Shown here one piece after another: positions 52,726-61,676 of a stretch of DNA of 64,000 bases. Within the stretch, counting starts at the first letter, position 1; each line of letters opens with the position of its first letter. Location of the stretch: assembly GCA_029261835.1 (NCBI GenBank), contig JAJDAO010000088.1:59059-123058 (forward strand), given 5' to 3'. The notes under the pieces are model-generated. The model searched no databases. It had not been told where the DNA came from and saw only the letters and a list, made by a program, of their open reading frames with translations. The DNA is from Deltaproteobacteria bacterium. Lineage in GTDB: Bacteria > Myxococcota_A > UBA9160 > UBA4427. A program made the position numbers and the translations under genes.

Positions 52726-52819
52726 AAGTTCTTGGGACTGAGGCGCAACAGGATTCCAAAGAGAGGCAATTGAGAGCGATCGTTTGCCACGGACCGCGAG
52801 TTCGAACGAGGAGGCGATC

Positions 52820-54193
52820 TTGGAAGCGACCGAACGACCGTACTGGGACATGGAAGTCGAGCCGCTGCTCAACACGCCCGAGATGCGCGAGCTGCAGTGG
52901 ACGAAGCTGCGCGAGGCCATTCGTTACTGCTACGAGAAGGTGCCCTTCGACAGGCAGCGCATGGACAAGGCCGGTGTGCGACCCGACGATATCCGCTCCT
53001 TCGACGACTTTGCGCGCGCCATACCGCATGCCGGACAGCCCGAGATTCGAGCGCTCGTCGAAGAGTTCGGCGGTGACTTCGACAAGGTCTTCGGCGCGCT
53101 GCTCGGCAAAGAGCGCCTCGACGACCTCTACCTCCTGACGACCACCTCGGGCACGACTGGTGTTCCGACCCCGTATCCGTTCTTTCGCAGAGGCGTCGAG
53201 CGCCAGTCGGATATGCTCGCACGCGCTTCGTGGCGCATGGGCATCCGCCCTGGGGATCGCGTCGGCGTCTGCTTCGGCCTGAGCATGCATGCCGCGGGTA
53301 CGCCGCACCTGCTCTGGTACCTCGACTACCCGGGCGTCACGTTGGTACCGATCGGCGCCGAAGCCGGTACTGAGCGCATCCTCCAGCTGATGAAGCTCTT
53401 CAAGGTGAACGTCTTCGCCGGCACGCCGTCGCTCGCGCTGCACCTCATCGAGCGCGCCCCCGACGTTCTCGGCGAGCCCGTGGCGAGCCTCGGCCTGAAG
53501 ATCCTCGCCTGTGGGGCCGAGCCGGGAGCCGGAATTCCCGAGGTGCGAACGCGGCTCGAGCAGGAGTACGGAGCCAAGGTCTTCGACGGCGGGGCCGGGA
53601 TCGGCGGGTCGTGCGATCACCCGGTCTATCAAGGTATGCACTGGCTCGCCGACGACTTCGCCTACTACGAGCTCAGCGACCCGCAAACTGGAGAGCCCGT
53701 GCCACTCGAGCACGGTGCCAGCGGACTTGCCGTGATGACTCCGCTCGAACCGGAGCACGCGCTGTTCTTCTTCAATCTCCGGGTGACGTTGGGCGACATC
53801 CACCAGGTCTTCACCGACCCGTGCCCGTGCGGGCGCAGCGGCTTTCGCTACCGGATCGTGGGACGTACCGACGACATGCTCAAGGTGAAGGGCGTGCCGG
53901 TCTATCCCGCGGCGATCGAGGGCGTCATTCATGGGTTCGTGCCGCGCGTGACCGGTGCCTTTCGAATCGTTCTCGACGAGCAGCCGCCGCGGGTGGTACC
54001 ACCGCTCAAGCTCAAGGTCGAGCGCGGAAGAGACCTGCGCGACGACGATCTGCCGGGGCTAGAGAAGGAGATCCTCGAGAAGATGCACAAGGATCTCAAG
54101 GTGCGCCCCACGATCAGCTGGCTCGCACCCGACACTCTGGAGCGTTCGACCAAGAAGACGCAGCTGATCGAGAAGGCCTACGAGGGGAGCTAG
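52820..54193 (+). CDS. phenylacetate-CoA-ligase-like AMP-forming acyl-CoA ligase
   Basis: About 457 residues if it starts at the TTG at 52820, which has GAGGAGGCGATC directly upstream. An in-frame TTG at 52784 has no such site. The AMP-binding motif is TTTSGTTGVPTPYPF, the shortened TSGTTGxP form of PaaK-type ligases. ACGAEPGAGIPEVR and VFDGGAGIGGS follow. The C-terminal domain has RIVGRTDDMLKVKGVPVYPA with the catalytic Lys region at LERSTKKTQLIEKAY. It activates an aromatic or cyclic carboxylate as CoA thioester. It heads the rightward catabolic operon. Confidence 0.9.
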   Translation: MEATERPYWDMEVEPLLNTPEMRELQWTKLREAIRYCYEKVPFDRQRMDKAGVRPDDIRSFDDFARAIPHAGQPEIRALVEEFGGDFDKVFGALLGKERLDDLYLLTTTSGTTGVPTPYPFFRRGVERQSDMLARASWRMGIRPGDRVGVCFGLSMHAAGTPHLLWYLDYPGVTLVPIGAEAGTERILQLMKLFKVNVFAGTPSLALHLIERAPDVLGEPVASLGLKILACGAEPGAGIPEVRTRLEQEYGAKVFDGGAGIGGSCDHPVYQGMHWLADDFAYYELSDPQTGEPVPLEHGASGLAVMTPLEPEHALFFFNLRVTLGDIHQVFTDPCPCGRSGFRYRIVGRTDDMLKVKGVPVYPAAIEGVIHGFVPRVTGAFRIVLDEQPPRVVPPLKLKVERGRDLRDDDLPGLEKEILEKMHKDLKVRPTISWLAPDTLERSTKKTQLIEKAYEGS

Positions 54194-54235
54194 AGTTACG
54201 CGCACGATGGGTGGCCAGCGAGACGGGGGATTCCG

Positions 54236-54700
54236 ATGGATGAGACCATGCAGAGCCGGCTACGCGTTCTCGAAGATCGCGAGCAGATCAAAGAGCTGAC
54301 GGCGACCTACTGCTTCCTGGTCGATGACGGCCGTTACGACGAACTCGTGGACCGCCATTTCGGGGAAGACGCCGTGTGCGACTTCCGCTCGCGCGGCGGC
54401 GACCAGGGGCCCCTCGTGTCGAAGGGGCGTGAAGAGGTGCGCGCCTTCTTCAAGGACGTCGTTGCTACCACGCTGCGCGACATGAGCCACACAGTGCACA
54501 ACCACCGCATCGCCGTCGACGGAGATCGGGCCTCGGGCGAGTGCTACTTCGAGCTCACCGCCCGCGATGCCTCCAGCGGTGCCGCAATCGTCGGTGCCGG
54601 CCGCTACATCGATCGCTACAGCCGGGTCGGGGACCAGTGGGTCTTCGAGGAGCGCAAGGCGGACATCTTGCACATGGTGCCGCTCGCACAGGGATGGTGA
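54236..54700 (+). CDS. NTF2-like (SnoaL-type) protein
   Basis: 154 residues, ATG with GGGGGA upstream. The cone-shaped NTF2 fold is indicated by IKELTATYCFLVDDGRYDEL, FFKDVVATTLRDMSHTVHNHRI and GRYIDRYSRVGDQWVFEERK. Members include ketosteroid isomerases, dehydratases and aromatic-ring dioxygenase small subunits. Its place between the ligase and nitroreductase genes suggests an isomerase or dehydratase step on the same substrate. The catalytic residue cannot be named. Confidence 0.85.
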   Translation: MDETMQSRLRVLEDREQIKELTATYCFLVDDGRYDELVDRHFGEDAVCDFRSRGGDQGPLVSKGREEVRAFFKDVVATTLRDMSHTVHNHRIAVDGDRASGECYFELTARDASSGAAIVGAGRYIDRYSRVGDQWVFEERKADILHMVPLAQGW

Positions 54701-54748
54701 GCCAGCCACGGGACAGTCCTGGTCGGCTCATCAACGAGGAGATACACG

Positions 54749-55531
54749 ATGGAATTTGCCGAGGTGTTGGGAATTCGCCGCTCGATCCGTTACTTCGATC
54801 CCGAGCGGCCGGTCGAGCGGGAGAAGATCCAGAAGATTCTCGAGGCGATGCGCATCGCATCGTGCGCGATGAATGCGCAGTGGCTGCGCGCCATCGTCGT
54901 TTACCGCGACGACGTGCCACCGGAGACCATGGAGGCACTCAAGCTTCCTGTAGCCGGCGTGATCCAAGAGCTCGCACCCGTGCACATATACTGCTGCGCC
55001 GACCTCTCGGTCATCGAGCGTGATCGCGGCGCGAGGCCAAAAGAGCTGATCGACGTCGGAGCGCTCAACCCCAGCCACGGCTGGTCCCATCGCTTCGTAG
55101 ATGAGTTCGTCTGGCCACAGATTCTCGAGCCTCTCAGCAAGTCTCCCGCCTACCCGATCGCCGTTGCGTTCGACGTCGGCGGCGCCGCGACGCAGGGGCT
55201 GCTGATGGCCTTCGACGAAGGTCTCGGGGCGTGCTGGACCGCATACAACGTCGAAGTCGCCAGAGAGGCCTTCGGCATTCCCGACGGCTGGCTGCCCCTC
55301 CACGTGATGAACGTGGGCTACCCCCTCGAATCGCGCGAGGCCGGCGGGCAGCGTCCGCGCCAACCGCTCGAGGAGCTCTATTTCGAGGGGCGCGTCGGGC
55401 AGCCGTTCCGGCGCGACGAGGCCGTCGTGCGAGAACTCGAAGAGGCGAACATGCTCCAGGCTTCCGCACCGCTGCCCGGGCGCAAAGAAGAGGTTCGCGA
55501 GCTGAGCCGCAAGCTGGGGCTGCCGGAGTAG
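54749..55531 (+). CDS. nitroreductase-family flavoprotein
   Basis: 260 residues. The FMN-binding start is EFAEVLGIRRSIRYFDPERP. It continues SCAMNAQWLRAIVVYRD and AFDVGGAATQGLLMAFDEGLG, then the C-terminal NVGYPLESREAG. The typical family core is about 200-220 residues, so about 40 extra residues at the end (AVVRELEEANMLQASAPLPG) are an addition. FMN and NAD(P)H-dependent reduction of an enone or aromatic CoA intermediate is likely. The gene is followed after four bases by a small gene. Confidence 0.9.
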   Translation: MEFAEVLGIRRSIRYFDPERPVEREKIQKILEAMRIASCAMNAQWLRAIVVYRDDVPPETMEALKLPVAGVIQELAPVHIYCCADLSVIERDRGARPKELIDVGALNPSHGWSHRFVDEFVWPQILEPLSKSPAYPIAVAFDVGGAATQGLLMAFDEGLGACWTAYNVEVAREAFGIPDGWLPLHVMNVGYPLESREAGGQRPRQPLEELYFEGRVGQPFRRDEAVVRELEEANMLQASAPLPGRKEEVRELSRKLGLPE

Positions 55532-55535
55532 CGGC

Positions 55536-55877
55536 ATGGGGCCGGAGATCTCGATCGATGGCTACGAGTCGGTGGCAGCCTGGGCGGACTCCCTGCGGCA
55601 GCAGTGGGGCGGTGATCCGCTGGCCGAGGATTCCGACAAGCTCGAGGCCCTTGCCGCGTTCTGCGAGACCGTGGGCAAGGACCCCGACGAGCTGGTCGCG
55701 TTCTGCCTTCTACGTCGCAAGGCCACTGGAGAGCGCTTCACCAGCCAGAAACGGCGCGCAGAGGTCGTGGGCCAGCTGAACGATTTCGTCGTCTCCTCGG
55801 GCCTGAAAGGAATCGCGGCGCGGCGGCTGAAGAGCAACGTCGTCTCGTTCTTCACCCACAATGGCGTGTTGATGTGA
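55536..55877 (+). CDS. small protein resembling an integrase core-binding (SAM-like) domain
   Basis: 113 residues, four bases after the nitroreductase gene, with GGAG before the ATG. The pattern AEDSDKLEALAAFCETVGKDPDEL ... LNDFVVSSGLKGIAARRLKSNVVSFFTHNGV looks like the N-terminal SAM-like core-binding helix bundle of tyrosine recombinases, but no catalytic domain follows. Because it sits in a catabolic operon, it is more likely a repurposed fold or chance resemblance. Unknown function. Confidence 0.65.
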   Translation: MGPEISIDGYESVAAWADSLRQQWGGDPLAEDSDKLEALAAFCETVGKDPDELVAFCLLRRKATGERFTSQKRRAEVVGQLNDFVVSSGLKGIAARRLKSNVVSFFTHNGVLM

Positions 55878-55920
55878 TGCGCGTCAGGGCGGGCACTTCT
55901 TCAGGAGACGGGAGACAGGC

Positions 55921-57153
55921 ATGCGACTGAATGCACTCGTCGCCGGCGTGGGTATGACCGGCTTCGGTAAGCACCAGCAGCTCGGACTCAAGGCGATCGG
56001 AGCCGAAGCCATCAAGGCGGCGGTTGCAGATGCCGGTATCGAGTACGGCGACATCGAAGCGGCGTACGTCGGCAACGCCGTCGCGGGACTGGTGACAGGT
56101 CAGGAGTGCATCCGCGGACAAGTGATCCTGCGCTCGATCGGATTGGGACGGATTCCCGTAGTCAACGTAGAGAACGCCTGCGCGAGCGGCTCGACGGCGT
56201 TCAACCAGGCTTGTGCGATGGTGACGGCAGGCCTCTACGACGTTGTCCTGGCCGTAGGCACGGAGAAGCTCTACCACGAGGACAAGCGCAAGAGCTTCGC
56301 GGCCTTCAGCGGAGCGGTCGACGTCGAAGCCATGGCCGAGATCATGGGGCGTCTGAGCAAGGGCGCGGCCGAAGACGGCGGCGAACCGGCGGTCTCCGGT
56401 GCGGGCCGCAAACGCTCGATGTTCATGGATCTGTATGCGGAGTTCGCTCGATCTCACATGCGCAAGTACGGCACGACCGCCGCACAGTTCGCAGCTGTAT
56501 CGGCAAAGAACTCCTTTCACGGCAGCATGAATCCGCGGGCTCAGTTTCGCGAGCAGCTGACGGTAGAACAGGTTCTTGCAGCGCCCGTAATTGCCGAGCC
56601 ACTCACGCGACCCATGTGCTCGCCGATCGGCGACGGCGCGGCAGCGGTCGTCATCGTCAGCCAACGCAAGGCGCGCGAGCTCGCGGTACGCAGCCCCGTC
56701 CGAGTCGTCTCCAGCGTGCTGCGCTCGGGCTGGGATCACGCTCCCGGCGAGATCGATGCGACGAAGCTGTGTGTCGGCGAGGCGTTTGAGGAGGCTGCGG
56801 TCGGCCCGGACGATCTCAGCGTCGTCGAGCTTCACGATGCGTCGGCACCCTCGGAGCTGATGACCTACGAGTCGCTCGGACTTTGTGGCGCCGGCGAGGG
56901 AGGAGCGCTGATCGAATCGGGCAAGACCTCACTCGGCGGTCGCATGCCGGTCAATACCTCGGGGGGGTTGCTACGCAAAGGTCATCCGGTGGGCGCGACG
57001 GGCGTCGCGCAAATCGTCGAGCTGACCGAGCAGCTGCAGGGACGCTCTGGCCCACGCCAAGTAGCCGGCGCAAAGGTCGCGCTGGCACACAATGGTGGCG
57101 GTGTCATCGGGAATGACGCGGCAGCGATGTGTATCACGGTACTGACGAAGTAG
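55921..57153 (+). CDS. SCP2-type thiolase
   Basis: 410 residues. The start is MRLNALVAGVGMTGFGKHQQ. The active-site Cys is C87 in VENACASGSTAFNQA, a second catalytic site is VELHDASAPSEL, and the final NTSGGLLRKGHPVGATGVAQ contains the conserved His/Gly loop. It is the same class as the thiolase at 49932-51107 but clearly divergent. It is not accompanied by its own DUF35 gene. Likely role: CoA-dependent cleavage of a side-chain 3-oxoacyl-CoA in the same pathway. Confidence 0.92.
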   Translation: MRLNALVAGVGMTGFGKHQQLGLKAIGAEAIKAAVADAGIEYGDIEAAYVGNAVAGLVTGQECIRGQVILRSIGLGRIPVVNVENACASGSTAFNQACAMVTAGLYDVVLAVGTEKLYHEDKRKSFAAFSGAVDVEAMAEIMGRLSKGAAEDGGEPAVSGAGRKRSMFMDLYAEFARSHMRKYGTTAAQFAAVSAKNSFHGSMNPRAQFREQLTVEQVLAAPVIAEPLTRPMCSPIGDGAAAVVIVSQRKARELAVRSPVRVVSSVLRSGWDHAPGEIDATKLCVGEAFEEAAVGPDDLSVVELHDASAPSELMTYESLGLCGAGEGGALIESGKTSLGGRMPVNTSGGLLRKGHPVGATGVAQIVELTEQLQGRSGPRQVAGAKVALAHNGGGVIGNDAAAMCITVLTK

Positions 57154-57300
57154 CGATTGGAGATGGAGACCGATACCCGGCCGCCGGCAGAATCGAGACT
57201 GGCATCTCCCTCGATCTCGGAGCCACTTGCCGAGAATCTCACGCGCGCAGCGGGCGGGAACGCGAGGGTCTTCTAGGCTTTGAACCGAGGAGGATTCCCG

Positions 57301-58650
57301 ATGGATCAAGATACCAAGAAGCTCCTGGAGGAGAGCTGGAACACGCCGCTCTTCGAGGCGATCTTCACGCGTCGCTCCCGTCGCTTCGGGCTCGGCATGG
57401 AGATCAAGCGGGGCCCCAACGCCTACCGCTCCGAGGCCGATCCGATCCCGCTCAGCTTCGAGGAGGAGGCCATGCTCTCGATGGCCGCCACCGGGATGTC
57501 CGGGCTGAACCTCGCGGACATGCCGCACACGAAGAAGGAGGACGTGCCCGAGGGCGAGGCGTGGGACGGCAACTGCAACACCATGCTCGAGTACAACGGC
57601 CGCACCTTCCCGAGCCCGTGCGGCTCCCACGGTACGGAGCTCTTCTACACCAACGACGAGGGCACCTACATCGTCAAGATCCGGGGCACGCATCCGGAGC
57701 GCATGCAGGAGATCGCCCAGCTCGACGACCTCGACAAGCTGGTCGAGACTTTCAGGGATCGCCGGATCCAGATCAGCGACGAGCGGATCGACCTGCCCCA
57801 CAGCTCACCGGCCTTCATGTCCTTGAACACCTGGAACGCCAATCAGCCGGGCAGCACCCTCTTCATGCCGGTCTGCGACGTCACCGAGGAGCTGATCAAC
57901 GGGATCATGCTGTTCCTCGAGCAGGGCAACTACCCCGTCGACGCGATGGACGGAATGAAGCCGCTCGGCTGCGAGAAATGGGTAAAGGAGGGGATCGCCA
58001 CGATTCCCGCGCCCTACCAGATGCTAGAGCCGCTGGTCGCCTACGGGGCCTCCAACATGGAGGTCGGATTCATGTCGCAGAACCTCCTGCTGGCGGAAGC
58101 GGCGCTGGGGCTGGGCGGCTGGCCCTTCGGTGGCTTCACGGCGATGATGGCGCTGGGGGGGACGCCGATCTGCCGCGGCCTCGGCTTCCGCTTCGAGACG
58201 GCTTCGCACGGTCCGGCCGCGGGTTTCCCCTATCCCGTCGGGAAGGATGGCGTCTTCGAGACGCATCATCCCAGCTACTTCGGGGGGTCGATCGAGGACG
58301 CCGTCGACGACCTGATCGAGCGCAAGTGGGGTGCGCGGGGGATCTTCAACCCGGCCAACGCAGAGGCGGCACCCTACAAGAAGCCCGGGCAGATGGAGCA
58401 GGAGATCCCCCGCACCGACCCGGCCATCATCCAGTGCACCAAGGACATCCTGAAGGAGGTGCTGCGCAAGTGGGGACGCTTCCCCGCCTTCGTCGATCCC
58501 TGCGTGATGACCCTCATGGTGCAGGCCCATCACCTCGAGTGCGACTTCTACGACACCTACTACAAGGACGGGACCTACACGGATCGCCATCGCCGTCACC
58601 TGGAGAAGTGGCACGCGAAGAAGAAGAAGTCCCAGCTGAGGGCGGCCTGA
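57301..58650 (+). CDS. large nitroreductase-fold protein, uncharacterised
   Basis: 449 residues from MDQDTKKLLEESWNTP, set by GAGGAGG 11 bases upstream. LFEAIFTRRSRRFGLGM resembles the phosphate-binding Arg of nitroreductases, and LSFEEEAMLSMAATGMSGLNL is a classic first helix of that fold. SNMEVGFMSQNLLLAEAALGLGGWPFGGF matches the central helix that reaches the flavin. At 449 residues it is about twice the usual length, with an insertion around 190-250. Related flavin reductases act on aromatic or quinone-like acceptors. Exact reaction unknown. Confidence 0.72.
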   Translation: MDQDTKKLLEESWNTPLFEAIFTRRSRRFGLGMEIKRGPNAYRSEADPIPLSFEEEAMLSMAATGMSGLNLADMPHTKKEDVPEGEAWDGNCNTMLEYNGRTFPSPCGSHGTELFYTNDEGTYIVKIRGTHPERMQEIAQLDDLDKLVETFRDRRIQISDERIDLPHSSPAFMSLNTWNANQPGSTLFMPVCDVTEELINGIMLFLEQGNYPVDAMDGMKPLGCEKWVKEGIATIPAPYQMLEPLVAYGASNMEVGFMSQNLLLAEAALGLGGWPFGGFTAMMALGGTPICRGLGFRFETASHGPAAGFPYPVGKDGVFETHHPSYFGGSIEDAVDDLIERKWGARGIFNPANAEAAPYKKPGQMEQEIPRTDPAIIQCTKDILKEVLRKWGRFPAFVDPCVMTLMVQAHHLECDFYDTYYKDGTYTDRHRRHLEKWHAKKKKSQLRAA

Positions 58651-58651
58651 G

Positions 58652-58888
58652 ATGGACGTCGAATCCCAGGCGGGGAAGTTCATCCTGAGCTTCGAGCACA
58701 TGGAGCCCGGGGACGAGGAGATCGTGATCACGGGGAAGATGGGCGTGTGGGCTGCGACGACCCACATGAGCCTCGCCGAGTTCCTGGCGATCCTGCGCAT
58801 GACGCTCCAGCCGCGAATGCTCGTCTTCCTGATCCGGTCGCTCTTCACGGGCGGCTTCCGCTCACGCGGCAGGGGGAGTTCTCGATGA
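58652..58888 (+). CDS. small hypothetical protein, translationally coupled
   Basis: 78 residues. Its ATG begins one base after the TGA of the preceding gene, which points to coupling. It contains EEIVITGKMGVWAATTHMSL and a hydrophobic helix LAEFLAILRMTLQPRMLVFL near the C-terminus, perhaps a membrane or membrane-surface anchor. No family recognised. Confidence 0.6.
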   Translation: MDVESQAGKFILSFEHMEPGDEEIVITGKMGVWAATTHMSLAEFLAILRMTLQPRMLVFLIRSLFTGGFRSRGRGSSR

Positions 58889-59033
58889 CTGCGGAGGGCG
58901 GCCGAGCATGATCGCACCCTCGTGCAGCTCGAAATCCTGGCGAGGTGGCGGCGTCGCTCGCCGTCGCCTGGGAGCACGAGCCGAGCTTCCGCCCTCCCCC
59001 GCTCAGAGTCGCTCACTGGCAGGATAGACTTTC

Positions 59034-59738
59034 ATGCTCAAGAAGATTGCCCTCGCCACTGCCGCGCTCGTCGCCCTCGTGGCGCTGGGTGGCTATGTCT
59101 GGCTTCAGGACTTCCCGCGAAGGAGCCGGGCGAACGACTTCTTCGAGGATGCGATCGTTGCCTTCGAAGAAGCGGACAAGAAGTCTCCGCCACCCGAGCG
59201 CCCAATCGTCTTTGTCGGCAGCTCGAGCATTCGGTTCTGGACGTCGCTCCGCGAAGACATGGGCGATCTGCCCGTCCTCAACCGAGGCTTTGGTGGCTCC
59301 CAGATGAACCACGTGGTCTACAACGCGCATCGTATCATCACAGCCTACGAGCCGCGGATGGTCGTCGTCTATGCCGGTGACAACGATCTCGCCGAGGGCA
59401 CAGGCAAGACGGCAGAACACGTTTTGGCCGACTACCGCGAGTTGGTGAAGCGCGTGCACGCACGCGTTTCGGACGCCCGAATCTACTTCCTGGCCATAAA
59501 GCCTTCGAAGCGACGCTGGGAGCGTTGGCCCGAGATGAGGAGGGCGAATTCGCTGATCGAGGCCGAGACCATCACGGATCCGCGCCTCGGCTATATCGAT
59601 ACCGCGAGCGTGCTTCTCGATGAATCCGGCGAGCCGCGCGACGATGTCTTCATCATCGATGGTCTACACATGAATGCACGTGGATACGACGCTTGGACAG
59701 ACGTGGTTCGCCCCGTCATCGGGCAGGGCTTCCGCTGA
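59034..59738 (+). CDS. SGNH/GDSL-type hydrolase, membrane-anchored
   Basis: 234 residues. The N-terminal segment LALATAALVALVALGGYVWL-like (6-25) is a TM or uncleaved signal. SGNH blocks: block I VFVGSSSIRFWTSL (nucleophile Ser about 63-64), block II in NRGFGGSQMNHVVYN, block III GDNDLAEGTG and block V DGLHMNARGYD (Asp and His of the triad). It would act on acyl esters in the periplasm. It is not obviously in an operon. Confidence 0.88.
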   Translation: MLKKIALATAALVALVALGGYVWLQDFPRRSRANDFFEDAIVAFEEADKKSPPPERPIVFVGSSSIRFWTSLREDMGDLPVLNRGFGGSQMNHVVYNAHRIITAYEPRMVVVYAGDNDLAEGTGKTAEHVLADYRELVKRVHARVSDARIYFLAIKPSKRRWERWPEMRRANSLIEAETITDPRLGYIDTASVLLDESGEPRDDVFIIDGLHMNARGYDAWTDVVRPVIGQGFR

Positions 59739-59962
59739 GGGTCGCTCTCTGGGGGCAGGATCACCGCCACGAGCAGATACCAGCACGGCATGGTCGTCGG
59801 TCGTTCCTCCGAGTGTGGTCAAGAGAAGATCCACGCACCAACGCCGACAAGAGCCACTGGAGCGAACCCGGGCACGATGGGGCACGTACAGCCTCGAGGC
59901 GGTAGAATGCGCCGCCGCGACCGCCATTCTGCTTCGACGCCCGATCTGATCCCGAGCCCTCT

Positions 59963-60607
59963 CTACGAGCGCTTCGTGGCGACATAGAGGTGAACGGAAC
60001 CGAAGCCACCGATCTCTTCCTCAGTGTAGTCGAAGCCGAACTCGTGGAGCAGCTTGCCGAGATCTCGGATGAGATCGCCCAATCCAACCCAGAGCCGCAT
60101 GACTCCCATCCCCAGCCGATTGCCGTCGGCCGGGTACTCGACGTCGATGAGCACAAGCCTTCCACCGGGCCTGAGCACCCGGTGCAGCTCGGACATGGCG
60201 CACTGTCCATCGGGATACCCGCTGAACGCCATAGTGCTGACGATACAGTCGAAGGTGTCGTGTTCATAGGGCAGGGACTCGACGTTTCCCTGCCGGAGTC
60301 TGGCCGCGATATTCTTGCGCTTCAGGTTCGCACTCGCTACCGCCACCATCTTCTCGTTGTAGTCGATGCCGTCGGTGTTGAACCTGCCCGCGTACTGGGT
60401 CAGCAAGAAGCCCGTACCGAATGAGACCTCGAGCACACGCGGACCCTGGATGTGCGGGATCGCCCGTTTCAGCCAGGTCTTCCATACGGGCAGCAGCTTG
60501 ACGCCGATGTCATAGGGGCGTGCGATCAATCCGTAGGCTCTATCGAGTCCTTTGGTGAACGCGTCCTTGTCTGCGGGCTCACTCGAGTAGTTGAGGAATT
60601 CATTCAT
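59963..60607 (-). CDS. SAM-dependent methyltransferase
   Basis: 214 residues starting MNEFLNYSSEPADKDAFTKG, with GGGGCGAGAG upstream of the ATG. SAM motif I is GPRVLEVSFGTGFLLTQYAG, motif II is FDCIVSTMAFSGYPDG and motif III is HRVLRPGGRLVLIDVEYP. This is the Methyltransf_11/UbiE-like class. The TetR-regulated neighbourhood (next gene is a TetR regulator, same direction) suggests it is co-controlled. The substrate is unknown. Confidence 0.9.
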   Translation of the reverse strand: MNEFLNYSSEPADKDAFTKGLDRAYGLIARPYDIGVKLLPVWKTWLKRAIPHIQGPRVLEVSFGTGFLLTQYAGRFNTDGIDYNEKMVAVASANLKRKNIAARLRQGNVESLPYEHDTFDCIVSTMAFSGYPDGQCAMSELHRVLRPGGRLVLIDVEYPADGNRLGMGVMRLWVGLGDLIRDLGKLLHEFGFDYTEEEIGGFGSVHLYVATKRS

Positions 60608-60674
60608 GGCTCTCGCCCCTTTCCGATCTACATTGCGTTCTTCAACCGATATCCATAGTGCTCTTCGACGCAGG

Positions 60675-61256
60675 TCATGGACGCAACATCTTGTGCACGC
60701 TGCGCACGAGTTCGTCGGCGATTCCAGACGGGGCAGGGAATGCCCGTGGGTCGACCAGGTACTGCAGGAAGACACCTTCCACCGCTCCGATCAGCGTGGA
60801 GGCAGTGAGCGAGGGGGCAAGGGACAGATCGATCTCTCTGCGCTCTTGCCCGTCGGCGATGGCCGCGGTGAGATGGTGCCGTATGCGCTTGAACAGCCCG
60901 CGGAAGCGTCGCGTTTCACTGGCCCGCAGTTCGAGAACCACGCGACCGATGGCCGACCAGGGCTCGAGCAGTCCCATCAGCGCCCGGATGAGTCGCTCGA
61001 TACGCTGCACCGAAGAGCCTTCGCCGTGAGCGACGGCAGCAAACACGGCCTCTTCTTCCGCTAACAGCTCGGCGAGCAGGTCCCGGACCAGAGACTCCTT
61101 GTCGGGGTAGTAGTGGTAGAGCGAAGAGCGACCCATGCCCGCCGCTTCGGCGACATGGGCCAAGCCGGTTCCTCTGACGCCGCGTTGTGCGAAGACGCTC
61201 TGTGCGGCCCGACGGATGACGCGACGCTGGTCCGCGACATCGACGATCTTGGGCAT
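60675..61256 (-). CDS. TetR-family transcriptional regulator
   Basis: 193 residues from MPKIVDVADQRRVIRRAAQS, with AAGGATT upstream. The HTH is AQRGVRGTGLAHVAEAAGMG, then RSSLYHYYPDKESLV. The C-terminal ligand-binding half is short. A 24-bp palindrome sits just upstream of the ATG and is the obvious autoregulatory operator. The methyltransferase gene follows 67 bases downstream. Confidence 0.92.
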   Translation of the reverse strand: MPKIVDVADQRRVIRRAAQSVFAQRGVRGTGLAHVAEAAGMGRSSLYHYYPDKESLVRDLLAELLAEEEAVFAAVAHGEGSSVQRIERLIRALMGLLEPWSAIGRVVLELRASETRRFRGLFKRIRHHLTAAIADGQERREIDLSLAPSLTASTLIGAVEGVFLQYLVDPRAFPAPSGIADELVRSVHKMLRP

Positions 61257-61266
61257 GTCCGAATCC

Positions 61267-61290
61267 TTTTTCGACAGTATTGTCGAAAAA
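61267..61290. promoter_or_regulatory. 24-bp palindromic TetR operator
   Basis: Perfect 10-base arms, TTTTTCGACA and TGTCGAAAAA, are separated by GTAT. The site lies 11 bases upstream of the TetR start codon, so binding would block the regulator's own expression. The GACA...TGTC core resembles the shorter operators at 46.95 and 52.72 kb. Confidence 0.75.
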
Positions 61291-61383
61291 CGGGATCCTG
61301 TCAAGATCACCGGAGAGCAGCGCTGCTGCTCTCGCTACTCCTGTTCCATCGGGTCAAGAAACGCAAAGGCCCGAAGCGGCCCT

Positions 61384-61676
61384 TCAGGCAGCGCGACGCT
61401 CCGGTACCACCTGACGCCCGCTCGTCAGAATCCAGCGCCGGTGTGTCTCAGGTGGAGAGAACGCCAGCCACGGACAGACCGCTCTCATCAGAGCGAGGGC
61501 GCTGAGTATCACGAGGGTGCTCGGGGCTGAGATGTCTCCATCCCTCGCTAGGTGGAGATACGCGAAGTGGACATGCACAAGCTCGGCTAACACAAGCGAG
61601 CTTCCCCACATGAGGGAGCGGTTGGTGACCAGAGGGCTCGCCAGCCCGATCCGCTGCCGACGACGAATGAGCCTGC
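61384..61676 (-). pseudogene. membrane protein C-terminal remnant
   Basis: A leftward frame bounded upstream by a stop at about 61680 gives RIGLASPLVTNRSLMWGSSL, then VLAELVHVHFAYLHLA and a second hydrophobic stretch STLVILSALALMRAVCPWLAF followed by PPETHRRWI. This looks like the last two TM segments of an integral membrane protein. There is no plausible start or ribosome-binding site, so it is probably a broken gene. Confidence 0.5.

Noticed and set aside
51031..52773. 580-codon frame on the + strand
   Set aside because: Antisense to the thiolase/DUF35 genes.
57129..58688. 519-codon frame on the + strand in another phase
   Set aside because: Overlaps the nitroreductase-like gene in a different frame; Arg/Gly-rich and without a recognisable motif.
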